Source: Mesorhizobium_K sp040049215
GTDB taxonomy: Bacteria > Pseudomonadota > Alphaproteobacteria > Rhizobiales > Rhizobiaceae
DNA: 64,000 nt
Direction: 5' to 3'
NCBI RefSeq assembly: GCF_040049215.1
Contig: NZ_JBDZDN010000001.1
Coordinates: 1,240,001 to 1,304,000, forward strand
This document shows, piece after piece, positions 46,467 to 56,535 of this stretch. A program made the position numbers and the translations under genes. Each line of letters begins with the position of its first letter. The stretch's first letter is position 1. The notes under the pieces were generated by a model that saw only the letters and a list, made by a program, of their open reading frames with translations, was not told the origin of the DNA and ran no database searches.

Positions 46467-46492
46467 GTCGATCGCTCCTGAAAAAATGCCCG

Positions 46493-47242
46493 TCAGTATT
46501 TCTTGACCGATTCGATCGAGCGCCTCGCGAAGCGCTCGAAGTCGTTCGGATTGTCCTGCTCCATGACGAAGTACTTAGCCGACGTCTTGGCGCGCAATGC
46601 CTTCAGCAGGCTCGCCCAATCGATCGTTCCGTAGCCGACATCCGACCAGCCGTCCTCATCCTTGCCCTCGCCCGGCTTGGCGATGTCCTTGACGTGGACC
46701 GCGACGATCCGCTTGCCGTGCTTCTCGATCCAGGGCAGCGGGTCGGCGCCGCCACGCACGATCCAGGCGATGTCCGCCTCCCAGCCGATATCGGGCGCGG
46801 CGGACAATAGGTGCTCCTGCGGCACGGAGCCGTCGGAGAGCTTCTTGAACTCGAAATCGTGGTTGTGCCAGGCGAAGCCATAGCCTTCCTTTTTCGCGCG
46901 CGCGCCGATGGCGGCGAGCCGTTCGCCGAAGCCGCGCCAGCCGGCGGCCGTGCCTTCCGGCCGGGCATCGGGATTGAGATAGGGGCAGATCATCGTGGTG
47001 ATACCGAGCGCGTCGGCGATCTTCCTCGCGCCGTCAAAATCGGTCTCCAGCATGTCGATCGAGAAGTGGCCGGTCGGCATCGTGAGCCCGTCCCTGTCGA
47101 GCTCCTTGCGCAGGCCCGCCGGATCGGCATAGACGCCGCCGAACCCTTCGACCTCCCTGTAGCCGGCCTGGCCGAGCAGCTTCAGCACCTTGTCCCAGGG
47201 CTGAAAGTTGCGGGCGCTGTAGAGCTGCATTGACCAGTTCAT
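46493..47242 (-). CDS. Sugar phosphate isomerase/epimerase (TIM barrel)
   Basis: 249 residues of the AP_endonuc_2/xylose-isomerase-like family. Landmarks are the N-terminal YSARNFQPWDKVLKLL, then EVEGFGGVYAD, FAWHNHDFEF (metal ligands), and DIGWEADIAWIVRGGADP with IVAVHVKDI. Metal-dependent isomerase or epimerase acting on the sugar imported by the upstream ABC transporter is the likely role. The gene ends 26 bp before the Gfo/Idh gene. Confidence 0.9.
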   Translation of the reverse strand: MNWSMQLYSARNFQPWDKVLKLLGQAGYREVEGFGGVYADPAGLRKELDRDGLTMPTGHFSIDMLETDFDGARKIADALGITTMICPYLNPDARPEGTAAGWRGFGERLAAIGARAKKEGYGFAWHNHDFEFKKLSDGSVPQEHLLSAAPDIGWEADIAWIVRGGADPLPWIEKHGKRIVAVHVKDIAKPGEGKDEDGWSDVGYGTIDWASLLKALRAKTSAKYFVMEQDNPNDFERFARRSIESVKKY

Positions 47243-47316
47243 TCTATTCCCTTTCCGCGATATGGGGCGCTTGGGACACCCGATGATCTTGTTTGAGCAT
47301 GGTCTTGAATGGGGCT

Positions 47317-48396
<1,080 letters not shown>

Positions 48397-48402
48397 CCGC
48401 CA

Positions 48403-49344
48403 TTACCCCTTCACGGCGCCGGCTGCTATGCCGCGCACGAACAGTTTTCCGGAGATGAAATAGATGACGAGCGGCACCAGGCCGGTGATGAGGGTCGCAG
48501 CCATGTTGACGTTGTATTCCTTCACGCCCTGGACGGAATTGACGATGTTGTTGAGCTGCACGGTCATCGGATAGGTGTCGGGCTTGGTGTAGACCACGCC
48601 GAACAGGAAGTCGTTCCAGATGCCGGTGACCTGCAGGATGATGGCGACGACGAAGATCGGCAGCGCCATCGGCAGCATGATCCGGAAATAGATGCCCCAG
48701 AAGCCGGCGCCGTCGACGCGCGCCGCCTTGAACAGCTCCTCCGGCAGCGACGCGAAATAGTTGCGGAAGAGCAGCGTCAGGATCGGCATGCCGAAGATCG
48801 AATGCACGATGACGAGGCCCTTCAGCGTGCCATATATGCCCATCTCGCGCAGGATGATGACGATCGGATAGATCATCACCTGATAGGGGATAAAGGCGCC
48901 GACGATCAGGATGGTGAAGAAGATGTCGGCGCCCTTGAAGCGCCAGTTGGCGAGCGCGTAGCCGTTGACCGAGGCGATTGCGATGGAGACGATGACCGAC
49001 GGCACGGTGATGCGCACGGAGTTCCAGAAGCCCCGGCTCAGGCCGTCGCAGTTCAGCCCGGTGCAGGCCGTCGCCCAGGCCTTCACCCAGGGCTCGAAGG
49101 TGATCTCCAGCGGCGGCGCGAAGATGTTGCCCATGCGGATCTCGGGCATGCCCTTCAAAGATGTAACGACCATCACGTAGAGCGGGATGAGGTAGTAGAT
49201 CGCCGCGAAGATCAGCGTGCCGTAAATGAAGATGTTGCGGCGCGAAAAGGTGACGCGGGGCTTCGGCCCGCGCGGGCCGTCGTGGGCGGCGGGGAGCGCA
49301 TCGGCGCCGGCGACCGTCACGGCGAGCGTTGCCGGGTTCGACAT
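48403..49344 (-). CDS. Sugar ABC transporter permease, MalG-type
   Basis: 313 residues with six predicted membrane helices and the EAA loop (EELFKAARVDGAGFWGIYFR). The N-terminal 30 residues are cytoplasmic and Pro/Arg-rich. CUT1 inner-membrane permease that partners the MalF-type subunit, whose stop codon is only 1 bp away. Confidence 0.93.
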   Translation of the reverse strand: MSNPATLAVTVAGADALPAAHDGPRGPKPRVTFSRRNIFIYGTLIFAAIYYLIPLYVMVVTSLKGMPEIRMGNIFAPPLEITFEPWVKAWATACTGLNCDGLSRGFWNSVRITVPSVIVSIAIASVNGYALANWRFKGADIFFTILIVGAFIPYQVMIYPIVIILREMGIYGTLKGLVIVHSIFGMPILTLLFRNYFASLPEELFKAARVDGAGFWGIYFRIMLPMALPIFVVAIILQVTGIWNDFLFGVVYTKPDTYPMTVQLNNIVNSVQGVKEYNVNMAATLITGLVPLVIYFISGKLFVRGIAAGAVKG

Positions 49345-49345
49345 G

Positions 49346-50245
49346 CTAGCGCCTCCGCCCGAATTCGAGGTAGGCCCACGGCACGATGACGATCGCGACG
49401 GTAAGCAGCATCATGGTCGAGGCAGCGAAGCCCTGGCCGAGATTCTGCGCGGCGAACATATAGTCGTAGACGTATTTGGCCGGCACTTCCGATGCGAGCG
49501 CGGGACCGCCGCTGGTTTGCGCGACCACCAGATCGTAGACGCGCACAATGCCCGAGGCGATGATGACCAGCGTGGTCACGAAAACGGGCCGCATCATCGG
49601 GATGACGATGAAGATGTAGGTCTTCCACATCGGGATGCCGTCGACGCGCGCCGCCTTCCAGATATCCTCGTCGATGCCGCGCAGACCGGCGAGCATCAGG
49701 CACATGACGAGGCCCGTGCCCTGCCACAGCCCGGCGATCAGAATGCCGTAGATGACGGTCTCCTTGGTGTAAAGCGGGTTGAAGATGAAGGTCTCCCAGC
49801 CCAGGTCGCGGACCACCTGCTGCACGCCGAAGTCAGGATTGAGCAGCCACTGCCAAACGAGGCCCGTCACGATGAATGAGAGCGCGAAGGGGTAGAGGAA
49901 GATGGTGCGGAAGGTGTCCTCGAAGCGGATCTTCTGGTCGAGCAGCGCGGCGAGCAGAAAGCCGATGACCAGCGAGAAGACCAGCGACAGGCTGCCGTAG
50001 ATCAAGAGGTTCTCGATCGAGATCAGCCAGCGCGGCGTCGTCCACAGGCGTTCATACTGTGCAAGGCCGATGAAGTTGAGCCGGGGCAGCAGCCGCGAAT
50101 TGGTGAAGGAATGGACAACCGTCCAGCCCGTGCCGCCAACGAACACGACCAGCGCGGTCAGGATCATCGGGATCGACGCGACTTTCGCATTGAGATTGCG
50201 GAACAGTCGGTTGGGACGAGCCGTCGGGCCGTCGGTGATGCGCAT
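49346..50245 (-). CDS. Sugar ABC transporter permease, MalF-type
   Basis: 299 residues, six membrane helices, EAA loop EDIWKAARVDGIPMWKTYIF. First permease of the operon, separated from the binding-protein gene by 77 bp that contain a GC-rich palindrome. Forms the channel with the MalG-type subunit. Confidence 0.93.
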   Translation of the reverse strand: MRITDGPTARPNRLFRNLNAKVASIPMILTALVVFVGGTGWTVVHSFTNSRLLPRLNFIGLAQYERLWTTPRWLISIENLLIYGSLSLVFSLVIGFLLAALLDQKIRFEDTFRTIFLYPFALSFIVTGLVWQWLLNPDFGVQQVVRDLGWETFIFNPLYTKETVIYGILIAGLWQGTGLVMCLMLAGLRGIDEDIWKAARVDGIPMWKTYIFIVIPMMRPVFVTTLVIIASGIVRVYDLVVAQTSGGPALASEVPAKYVYDYMFAAQNLGQGFAASTMMLLTVAIVIVPWAYLEFGRRR

Positions 50246-50277
50246 CGTTCACCCTGACAATGTCGGCGAAGACATAT

Positions 50278-50304
50278 GCCGGCCCCGCGGGGCGCGAGAC
50301 CGGC
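50278..50304 (-). other. Stem-loop between binding-protein and permease genes
   Basis: GCCGG and CCGGC enclose an inner palindrome CCCCGCGGGG. Such structures between binding-protein and permease genes often raise the relative level of the binding protein. Evidence is the symmetry and location only. Confidence 0.4.
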
Positions 50305-50322
50305 CTTGAAAGCGCGGACTTA

Positions 50323-51561
50323 TCAGTCGGCGGCCGCGATGATGTCGGCGAAGCGCTTCTGCGCATCCTCCGGCGTCAGCGACGGGGTCTTGAAGAACTC
50401 GACGAACAGGTCATTGAGCTGGTTGTTCGTGTCCTCGGTGTTAAGCTGGTTGGTATCGGGAATGATGTTGCCCGAAGCCAGGATTTCGAGACCCTTCTTC
50501 ATGCAGTCGTTGGCGGCGGTCACATCGACGTCGCCGCGCACCGGCACCGAACCCTTCTTCAGGTTGAACGCGACCTGGGTCGTCGGATTCATCATGGTCG
50601 ATGCGAGGACGAGCTGAGCCTTTGTCTTTTCCGGGTCGTCGAGCTTGGGGAAATAGAAGGCGTCGCCGCCCGTTGAGATGAGCGCGTTGACGCCGAGGCC
50701 GGGCAGGCAAGTATAGTCCTTTCCGGCGACCTGACCGGCGACCTGGAACTCGCCCTGCGCCCAGTCGCCCATGATCTGCCCGCCGGCCTGGCCGGTGATA
50801 ACGAGGTTGGTCGCCTGGTTCCAGTCCTGCACGTTGGACTTGGCCGACATCTTGCGCGCGTCGTCGGCGGCCTTGAACACCTTGGCGATCTCGGGTCCGG
50901 CGGCGGCCTCCGCATCGTGGTCCTTGTAAACCTTCAGGAAGACGTCCTTGCCGGCGATCGCCGGGATTAGCACGTTGAAGGCGCCGGTCGTCTGCCAGGG
51001 CTGGCCGCCGATAGCGAGCGGGATCTTGCCGGCCTTTTCCAGCGCCGGCCCGGCGGCGACGAACTCGTCCCAATTCGTGGGCACCGGCACGCCTGCGTCC
51101 GCGAATGCCTTGTTGGAGAGCCACAGCCACTGCCATGAATGGATGTTGATCGGCGTGCAGTAGATCTTGCCGTCGAGGGTGCAGCTATCGAGCAGGCTCT
51201 TGGGACGGACGAGTTCGGCCCACTTTTCCTGCGTGGCGAGCTCGGTGAGGTCGAGCAGCAGGCCTTCGGCGACCAGTTCTTCCGCCTGGCGGCCATGGTT
51301 GAACTGGAAGGCGCCCATCGGATCGCCGCCGGTGATGCGGGCGACCATGATGGGACGCGCGGTGTTGCCGGCGCCGGCGATGGCCGCGTCGACCCATTTG
51401 TTGCCTGTGGCGTCGAACGCCTTGGCGAATTCAGCGACTGCCGCCGCCTCGCCGCCCGAGGTCCACCAATGGGCGACTTCGAGATCGGTGGCGCCGGCCG
51501 GAACTGCCAATGGAAGTGCTACCGATGCGGCAAAGGCAACGGTCAAGAGCTTATAACGCAT
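50323..51561 (-). CDS. Sugar ABC transporter substrate-binding protein
   Basis: 412-residue periplasmic protein. The signal peptide MRYKLLTVAFAASVALPLAV ends near GATDLEV. It is a cluster-B (CUT1) binding protein: LEVAHWWTSGGEAAAVAEFA, and PINIHSWQWLWLSNKAFADA are typical for rhizobial glucose/oligosaccharide-like systems. First gene of the operon; GGAGGAAACCC precedes the ATG and LacI operators lie 17 bp upstream of the start. Confidence 0.93.
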   Translation of the reverse strand: MRYKLLTVAFAASVALPLAVPAGATDLEVAHWWTSGGEAAAVAEFAKAFDATGNKWVDAAIAGAGNTARPIMVARITGGDPMGAFQFNHGRQAEELVAEGLLLDLTELATQEKWAELVRPKSLLDSCTLDGKIYCTPINIHSWQWLWLSNKAFADAGVPVPTNWDEFVAAGPALEKAGKIPLAIGGQPWQTTGAFNVLIPAIAGKDVFLKVYKDHDAEAAAGPEIAKVFKAADDARKMSAKSNVQDWNQATNLVITGQAGGQIMGDWAQGEFQVAGQVAGKDYTCLPGLGVNALISTGGDAFYFPKLDDPEKTKAQLVLASTMMNPTTQVAFNLKKGSVPVRGDVDVTAANDCMKKGLEILASGNIIPDTNQLNTEDTNNQLNDLFVEFFKTPSLTPEDAQKRFADIIAAAD

Positions 51562-51577
51562 GGGTTTCCTCCCGAAA

Positions 51578-51606
51578 TCTGAAACGTTACAGATGATACG
51601 TTACGG
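51578..51606. promoter_or_regulatory. Paired LacI-type operators before the sugar operon
   Basis: TCTGAAACGTTACAGA (51578-51593) is a near-perfect palindrome centred on ACGT. A second, weaker half-matching copy (TGATACGTTACGG) follows at once. The same core occurs before the divergent lacI-family gene. Confidence 0.7.
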
Positions 51607-51854
51607 GAGACGGATCGATCACGCAATGCCTCGAAAGGAGGATACGGTCGATTTTTTCGAGGATCGAATTTATTCGATCCACCGCGCCCGGGCGATCGAC
51701 ACCGAAAGTGCAGCGCAACAATTCGGGCGAATATAGTTCGCAACGGCCTGATTTTGCTAGTTTTGCATTGCGGAATCTTCTGCCTCGAGGGCTCTCCCGT
51801 GCCCAGCGTCCGATGGTCCGCCAACGCGGACGTTTACGCCATCATGCGGCAACA

Positions 51855-51870
51855 TCTGTAACGTTACAGC
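51855..51870. promoter_or_regulatory. LacI-type operator upstream of the repressor gene
   Basis: TCTGTAACGTTACAGC contains the perfect palindrome CTGTAACGTTACAG, matching the operator at 51578. It lies about 90 bp before the regulator's start codon and could mediate autoregulation. Confidence 0.7.
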
Positions 51871-51953
51871 TTGCGGCATTCGGGTTTCGGGTCCACATTG
51901 CTTCAGGGGGGTTGCCGTTGCGTCCGGCACGGGCAGCCTGTAGGGCCAGGATC

Positions 51954-53000
51954 ATGGACAAGCCGCATATGTCAGGCACGGACACCACCGCCCAGGCGGC
52001 GGGGCGCCCGACCTTGAAGACCATCGCCTTCATGACCGGGCTGGGCGTCACCACGGTGTCCCGTGCGCTGAAGGACGCGCCAGAGATCGGCGAGGAGACG
52101 CGCCGCCGCGTCCAGCTCGTCGCACGCCAGGTCGGCTATAGGCCGAACCGAGCCGGCGTCAGGCTCAGGACTGGCAAGACCAATGTCATCAGCCTCGTCC
52201 TCAACACCGAGGAGCAGATCGGCGGCTTCGTGTCGGACATGATCTACGGCATTTCCGAGCATCTGGCACAGACGCCCTACCACCTGATCGTCACGCCCTA
52301 TTCGCGCAATAACGATCCCCTAGAGCCGGTGCGCTATGTCGTGGAGACAGGATCCGCCGACGGCATCATCATCTCGCGCACCGAGCCCGACGACAAGCGC
52401 GTGCGTTACATGCTGGAGCGCGGTTTTCCCTTTGCCACGCATGGCCGCACGGAAATCGGCACCGAACATGCGTTCCACGATTTCGACAATTATGCCTTCG
52501 CCCGCGATGCGGTGAAGAAGCTTGCCGACCTCGGGCGCAAACGCCTGGCGCTGCTGGCACCGCCTTCGACGCTTTCCTACCACCACCACATGCGCAACGG
52601 TTTCGTCGATACGATGGCCGAGATCGGCTTTGCCGAAGTGCCTTTCAACGCGGTCACCGTCGACCATTCGATCGAGCAGATCCGCGCCCGCACGCTGCAG
52701 CTCATGCAGCGGCCGAACCGTCCGGACGGCATCGTCAGCGGCGCCGGCGGCGCGACCTTCGCGCTGGTGGCGGGCATCGAGGATGCAGGGCTGAAAGTCG
52801 GCAAGGACATCGACATCGTGTCCAAGCAGTCGGCCAAACTGCTGCATCTGTTCCGTCCGGAGCTTTTCGTCGTCAACGAGGATGTGAGGCTGGCCGGGCG
52901 CGAACTCGCCCGCTCGGTGATCGCATGCATCGACGGCGAACCGGCCGGGTCCCTCCAAAGCCTGAGCCAGCCAGGCCCGGTGCTCGCGAGAGGCGAATAG
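51954..53000 (+). CDS. LacI-family transcriptional repressor
   Basis: 348 residues. The N-terminal HTH is TLKTIAFMTGLGVTTVSRAL, with hinge region QVGYRPNRAGVRLR, then a periplasmic-binding-like effector domain. It resembles AglR-type regulators of rhizobial sugar uptake. I chose ATG 51954, since upstream codons are not protein-like. Divergent from the sugar ABC operon, with matching operators in front of both. Effector sugar unknown. Confidence 0.92.
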   Translation: MDKPHMSGTDTTAQAAGRPTLKTIAFMTGLGVTTVSRALKDAPEIGEETRRRVQLVARQVGYRPNRAGVRLRTGKTNVISLVLNTEEQIGGFVSDMIYGISEHLAQTPYHLIVTPYSRNNDPLEPVRYVVETGSADGIIISRTEPDDKRVRYMLERGFPFATHGRTEIGTEHAFHDFDNYAFARDAVKKLADLGRKRLALLAPPSTLSYHHHMRNGFVDTMAEIGFAEVPFNAVTVDHSIEQIRARTLQLMQRPNRPDGIVSGAGGATFALVAGIEDAGLKVGKDIDIVSKQSAKLLHLFRPELFVVNEDVRLAGRELARSVIACIDGEPAGSLQSLSQPGPVLARGE

Positions 53001-53012
53001 GGGCGGCAAAGA

Positions 53013-53032
53013 AAGGCCGGCGCGCCGGCCTT
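53013..53032. terminator. Bidirectional terminator between lacI-type gene and VOC gene
   Basis: AAGGCCGGCGCGCCGGCCTT is a perfect 20-bp palindrome lying between two convergent genes. Confidence 0.65.
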
Positions 53033-53054
53033 CCGTTCAGCGACGACGGAACGC

Positions 53055-53450
53055 TCAAGCCGGGCCGACAATGCCCCAGGTCACGCCGAAGGGATCCTTC
53101 ACCTGGCCGTATTTGTCGCCCCAGAAGGCGACCTCCAGCGGCACTGCGATTTCCGCCCCGGCTTCGGTGGCGCGTTTCCACCGTTGGTCGGCGTCGTCGA
53201 CGACGACATGCAACGTGACGTTCTTGGCCGGCGCGTCGGGAGCGCCGTGCTCCGGGAAAGGATCGTTGAAGAACATCGCCCCGCCGTTGATCTCGACATG
53301 GACATGCATGGAACGCCCGTCGGGCAGTTCGCGGCGATCCTTCAGCGTCGCGCCGAAGGCTTTTTCGTAGAAGGCGGTGGCGGCTTTCGTGTCGCTCACC
53401 GTGAAGTAGGCGATCACGCCTGGAATGCTGGGGTTCTTTTCTTCGACCAT
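53055..53450 (-). CDS. VOC family protein (PhnB/glyoxalase-like)
   Basis: 131 residues with the paired beta-alpha-beta units of the vicinal-oxygen-chelate fold: GVIAYFTVSDTKAATAFYEK, then DGRSMHVHVEINGGAMFFND and DPFGVTWGIVGPA. It most resembles PhnB-like proteins of unknown substrate. It is the last gene of a set with an SRPBCC protein and an ECF42-like sigma factor, a neighbourhood common in Hyphomicrobiales. Confidence 0.88.
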   Translation of the reverse strand: MVEEKNPSIPGVIAYFTVSDTKAATAFYEKAFGATLKDRRELPDGRSMHVHVEINGGAMFFNDPFPEHGAPDAPAKNVTLHVVVDDADQRWKRATEAGAEIAVPLEVAFWGDKYGQVKDPFGVTWGIVGPA

Positions 53451-53466
53451 GTCTCAATCCTTACCG

Positions 53467-53961
53467 TCAGATCGTCTTCAGGAGTTGGGCGAGCTGGTCG
53501 GCGCACTGTCCCCAGCCCTCGTGGAAACCCATCTTCTCGTGCGCCTCACGGTCCTCCACGGTCCAATGCCGGGCACGCGCCCTATAGCGCGTCTTGCCAT
53601 CTCCCAGATCCTCGAAGGTGACGATCGCCGTCATGAACGGCTTTTCCGACGGCTCCCAGGCCGAAGTGAAGGCATCGGTCATGACGAGCTTCTCGTTCTC
53701 GATCACCTCCAGGAAGACACCCGGGTTGGGGTAGTCCTTGCCATCCGGATCGCGCATCACCATGAGGCTGGAGCCACCCGGCCTGACATCCATCGCAACC
53801 CCCGAGATCGTCCAGGGCAGCGGCGCGAACCATTGCTTGAGGAGCTTCGGCTCGGTCCAGGCGCGGTACACTTTCTCACGCGGCGCGTCGAAGATGCGCT
53901 CCAGCACCAGCTCGCGCTCGAGCGGGAAGGCTGCCGCGGTGATGTTTGCTCGTACGTTCAT
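53467..53961 (-). CDS. SRPBCC (AHSA1/START-like) protein
   Basis: 164 residues. The Aha1/START-like core: LERIFDAPREKVYRAWTEPK, then LLKQWFAPLPWTISGVAMDV, and YRARARHWTVEDREAHEKMG near the end with FHEGWGQCADQLA. A hydrophobic ligand pocket is expected; ligand unknown. The ATG at 53961 follows AGGAGGGA. Between the sigma-factor gene and the VOC gene, likely same operon. Confidence 0.88.
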   Translation of the reverse strand: MNVRANITAAAFPLERELVLERIFDAPREKVYRAWTEPKLLKQWFAPLPWTISGVAMDVRPGGSSLMVMRDPDGKDYPNPGVFLEVIENEKLVMTDAFTSAWEPSEKPFMTAIVTFEDLGDGKTRYRARARHWTVEDREAHEKMGFHEGWGQCADQLAQLLKTI

Positions 53962-54052
53962 CATTCCCTCCTGAAGACCGGTTCCATGCATCTATGACGA
54001 ACAGCCCTCGCGGGTTTCGACATGGGAGCCGAAGTTTTTTTCAGGAGGTCTG

Positions 54053-55342
54053 TCAGGAGGCTGTTGTCGAGGCCCTGCCGGATGCACTGCCCTGGGCCGG
54101 CCTCTCAGCCGACAACCGGTCGAGATGCATGCGGATATGGGCGGCTTCCGCGGCAGTATTGGCAAGCGAGATGGCGTTGCAGAAGGCCTCGCGCGCCTCG
54201 GCGTCGCGGCCAAGCTGCATCAGCAGGCCGCCCTTGACCCCGAAGAAGTGGAAATAGCCCGAAAGCTTCGGCGCCAGCGGCTCGATCATGTCGAGCGCCG
54301 CCTGGGGGCCGCGCGACTTTGAGACCGCGACCGCATGGTTGAGCGTGACCACCGGCGACGGCTGGATGGCCTCCAGCGCACCGTAGAGCAGATCGATCTG
54401 CTGCCAGTCCGTGTCCTCCGGCTTCTTGGCGCGCGCATGCAGCGCTGCGATGGCCGCCTGGATCTGATAGGGGCCGGGGTTGCGGTGCCGCATCGCCTTG
54501 TCGATCAGCGCAAGACCCTCGGCGATCATCTCGACGTTCCACATGCCGCGGTCCTGGTCCTCGAGCAGCACGACCGCGCCGTCTTGGTCGAAGCGCGCCG
54601 CGGCCCGCGCATGCTGGAGCAACATGAGCGCGGTCAGCCCCATGATCTCGGGCTCGGCCTGGAACAGGCGCAACAGCAGCCGCGCCAGCCGGATCGCCTC
54701 GTCGCAAAGCGGCGCGCGCATGGACGCGTCGCCGCCGCTTGCCGAGTAGCCCTCGTTGAAGACGAGATAGATCATGGCGGCCACCGCGGCGAGGCGCTCG
54801 GAACGCTCGACCGGGCCGGGCGCTTCGAATGGAACCTCGGCCTGCGCGATCCTTGCCTTGGCACGGGTGATACGCTGCTCCATCGCGCTTTCGCCGACAA
54901 CGAACGCACGCGCTATCTGCTTCACCGAGAGGCCCGACACGATGCGCAACGCCAGGGCGATCTGCTGCGTCGCGGGCAGCTCCGGATGGCAGCAGATGAA
55001 CAGCAGCCGCAAGATGTCGTCACGGTAGTCGGCGCCATCCAACCTTTCGACGATAGTGGTCTCGGCGTCCTCGAGGTCGGAAAGTACACGCTCGTCCGGC
55101 AGCGGCTCGTTCTTGGAGCGGCGGCGCACGGCGTCGATCGCCGTGTTGCGGCCGACGAAGATTAGCCAGGCTGTCGGGTCGCGCGGCGGACCGTTCTGGG
55201 GCCAGGTCTTCAACGCCCTGAGGCAGGCTTCCTGGAACGCTTCCTCGGCAGTGTCCATGTCGCGGAAATAGCGCAGCAGCGCCGCCACCGCCTGCGGCCG
55301 TGCGGTGGTGAGCAGAGGGTGTATCCAGGCAATGTCGGTCAT
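54053..55342 (-). CDS. RNA polymerase sigma factor, ECF42-like
   Basis: 429 residues, much longer than a standard ECF sigma because of a C-terminal helical TPR-like extension. Sigma2 region: DMDTAEEAFQEACLRALKTW and PTAWLIFVGRNTAIDAVRRR. Sigma4 helix-turn-helix: GLSVKQIARAFVVGESAMEQ. The extension includes LVFNEGYSASGG, typical of DUF6596 / ECF42. The start overlaps the stop of the YCII gene (ATGA). ECF42 factors characteristically pair with DGPF/YCII proteins, and may be regulated through the C-terminal part. Confidence 0.9.
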   Translation of the reverse strand: MTDIAWIHPLLTTARPQAVAALLRYFRDMDTAEEAFQEACLRALKTWPQNGPPRDPTAWLIFVGRNTAIDAVRRRSKNEPLPDERVLSDLEDAETTIVERLDGADYRDDILRLLFICCHPELPATQQIALALRIVSGLSVKQIARAFVVGESAMEQRITRAKARIAQAEVPFEAPGPVERSERLAAVAAMIYLVFNEGYSASGGDASMRAPLCDEAIRLARLLLRLFQAEPEIMGLTALMLLQHARAAARFDQDGAVVLLEDQDRGMWNVEMIAEGLALIDKAMRHRNPGPYQIQAAIAALHARAKKPEDTDWQQIDLLYGALEAIQPSPVVTLNHAVAVSKSRGPQAALDMIEPLAPKLSGYFHFFGVKGGLLMQLGRDAEAREAFCNAISLANTAAEAAHIRMHLDRLSAERPAQGSASGRASTTAS

Positions 55343-55713
55343 ATGGTTGGGGCGACCGGATTGAGGACTCCGACCGGCCTTATCTCGTAGCAGCCGCCGC
55401 TCGGATTGGCGTCGGACAGCTCGCGCGCGAAGGCGACAGCCTGTTCGAGGTCGTCGCACTCGACCGTATAGAAGCCGAGCAGCTGCTCCTTGGTCTCGGC
55501 GAAAGGACCGTCGAGCACCAGCGTCTCGCCCTTCGCCTTGCGCAGCGTGGTGGCCGCCGTGGTCGGCAGCAGCCGGGCCACGGGGCCGAGCTTGCCGGCT
55601 TTGGCGTATTTCTGCTGGATGGCCAGCAGGTCCGTCATCACCCGATCGTCCTGTTCCCTTGTCCAGGACGAGATGGCGTCCTCGGAGGCATAGCAGAGCA
55701 CGGCGTAAAGCAT
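55339..55713 (-). CDS. YCII/DGPF family protein
   Basis: 124 residues with the DGPF motif (VLDGPFAETKEQLLGFYTVE), an alpha/beta fold related to YciI. It starts at 55713 with GGGAG nearby, the family's MLYAVLCYASEDA. It is directly upstream of and coupled to the ECF42-like sigma factor. Function unknown; the pairing is conserved across phyla. A TGTCGA hexamer 56 bp upstream could be the -35 of an autoregulated promoter, weakly supported. Confidence 0.88.
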   Translation of the reverse strand: MLYAVLCYASEDAISSWTREQDDRVMTDLLAIQQKYAKAGKLGPVARLLPTTAATTLRKAKGETLVLDGPFAETKEQLLGFYTVECDDLEQAVAFARELSDANPSGGCYEIRPVGVLNPVAPTI

Positions 55714-55960
55714 CCTGACATTCTCCCTTGTTCGAGGACGAAAGAGTAGGGCGAACGCCGACATCGCGTCGACAGTAAATGCACCTTGTCTTCGGTCCCG
55801 GCGGAGGGTAAAGGCGAGGGCAAACGAGCGTCGCGAGGACCGACCATACCTGAACCGCGACGTTGCGCGCATGGCGCTGCTGCTGGCGCTGGAGAGAGCG
55901 TGGGCAAAGGCTTGCGCCGGCCCATGCGCCCAACAGCCGGTTGGGGAGCTAGGGAAGTGG

Positions 55961-56131
55961 CTACTTCGACTTGCGCTTGCCGGGCGCCTTCGCGGCATCA
56001 TTGAACAGGTCGCTGCCTGCGGGCGCCTCGTCCTTGGCCGCGGCAGGCTCACCGTCGCGTTTTTCAGCCGGAGCCTTCGTCGCGGCTGGCGCCGCCTTGG
56101 GCTGATCCTTGGCAGTGAACTTTATGGCCAT
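55961..56131 (-). CDS. Small Lys/Ala-rich hypothetical protein
   Basis: 56 residues, MAIKFTAKDQPKAAPAATKA, then an Ala/Glu/Lys-rich middle and a basic tail ending GKRKSK, with GSDLFNDAAK. It is only 2 bp downstream of the 133-residue gene. Low-complexity but with start and stop at the operon spacing, and the pattern recurs in rhizobia. No function is assigned. Confidence 0.55.
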   Translation of the reverse strand: MAIKFTAKDQPKAAPAATKAPAEKRDGEPAAAKDEAPAGSDLFNDAAKAPGKRKSK

Positions 56132-56133
56132 CT

Positions 56134-56535
56134 TCAGTCCTCGTATGATCGCGGCGATCGCGGGCTCGGGTTGCGCAGCCGGCCGATCAGCGCTGAGACG
56201 GCGGTGACGTTCATCTCTTCGCGGGACCAGTTCTGCGTCTCCTCGATATGCCTGGGCGCTAGCTCGCGGTGCGTGCTGCCGCTATAGGCCGCGTCGGCGA
56301 AGACGGATTTCTCGTGCGATTTCTTGTCCTCGACGATGTATTCGATCAGATAATTGGGGCATTCAGCCCGGCTGCGCACGCCGATCCGCACCTGGGCGTC
56401 ACCCTTGGCGCGCCGGCAGCGCTCAAGCTTCTCCAGAACGCGCCGCACATACTCGATCGGGTTGTCGAGCTGGACCACCACGTCGGCGATGATGGAATCG
56501 TCAGGGATCGTCGTTTTGACCGCGCGTTTGGCCAT
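56134..56535 (-). CDS. Conserved hypothetical protein
   Basis: 133 residues beginning MAKRAVKTTIPDDSIIADVV. Segments: PIEYVRRVLEKLERCRRAKG, and ECPNYLIEYIVEDKKSHEKS, with C-terminal basic region. No known domain recognised. It overlaps the preceding gene by 1 bp and is followed at 2 bp by a 56-residue gene, forming a compact three-gene unit. Confidence 0.7.
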   Translation of the reverse strand: MAKRAVKTTIPDDSIIADVVVQLDNPIEYVRRVLEKLERCRRAKGDAQVRIGVRSRAECPNYLIEYIVEDKKSHEKSVFADAAYSGSTHRELAPRHIEETQNWSREEMNVTAVSALIGRLRNPSPRSPRSYED

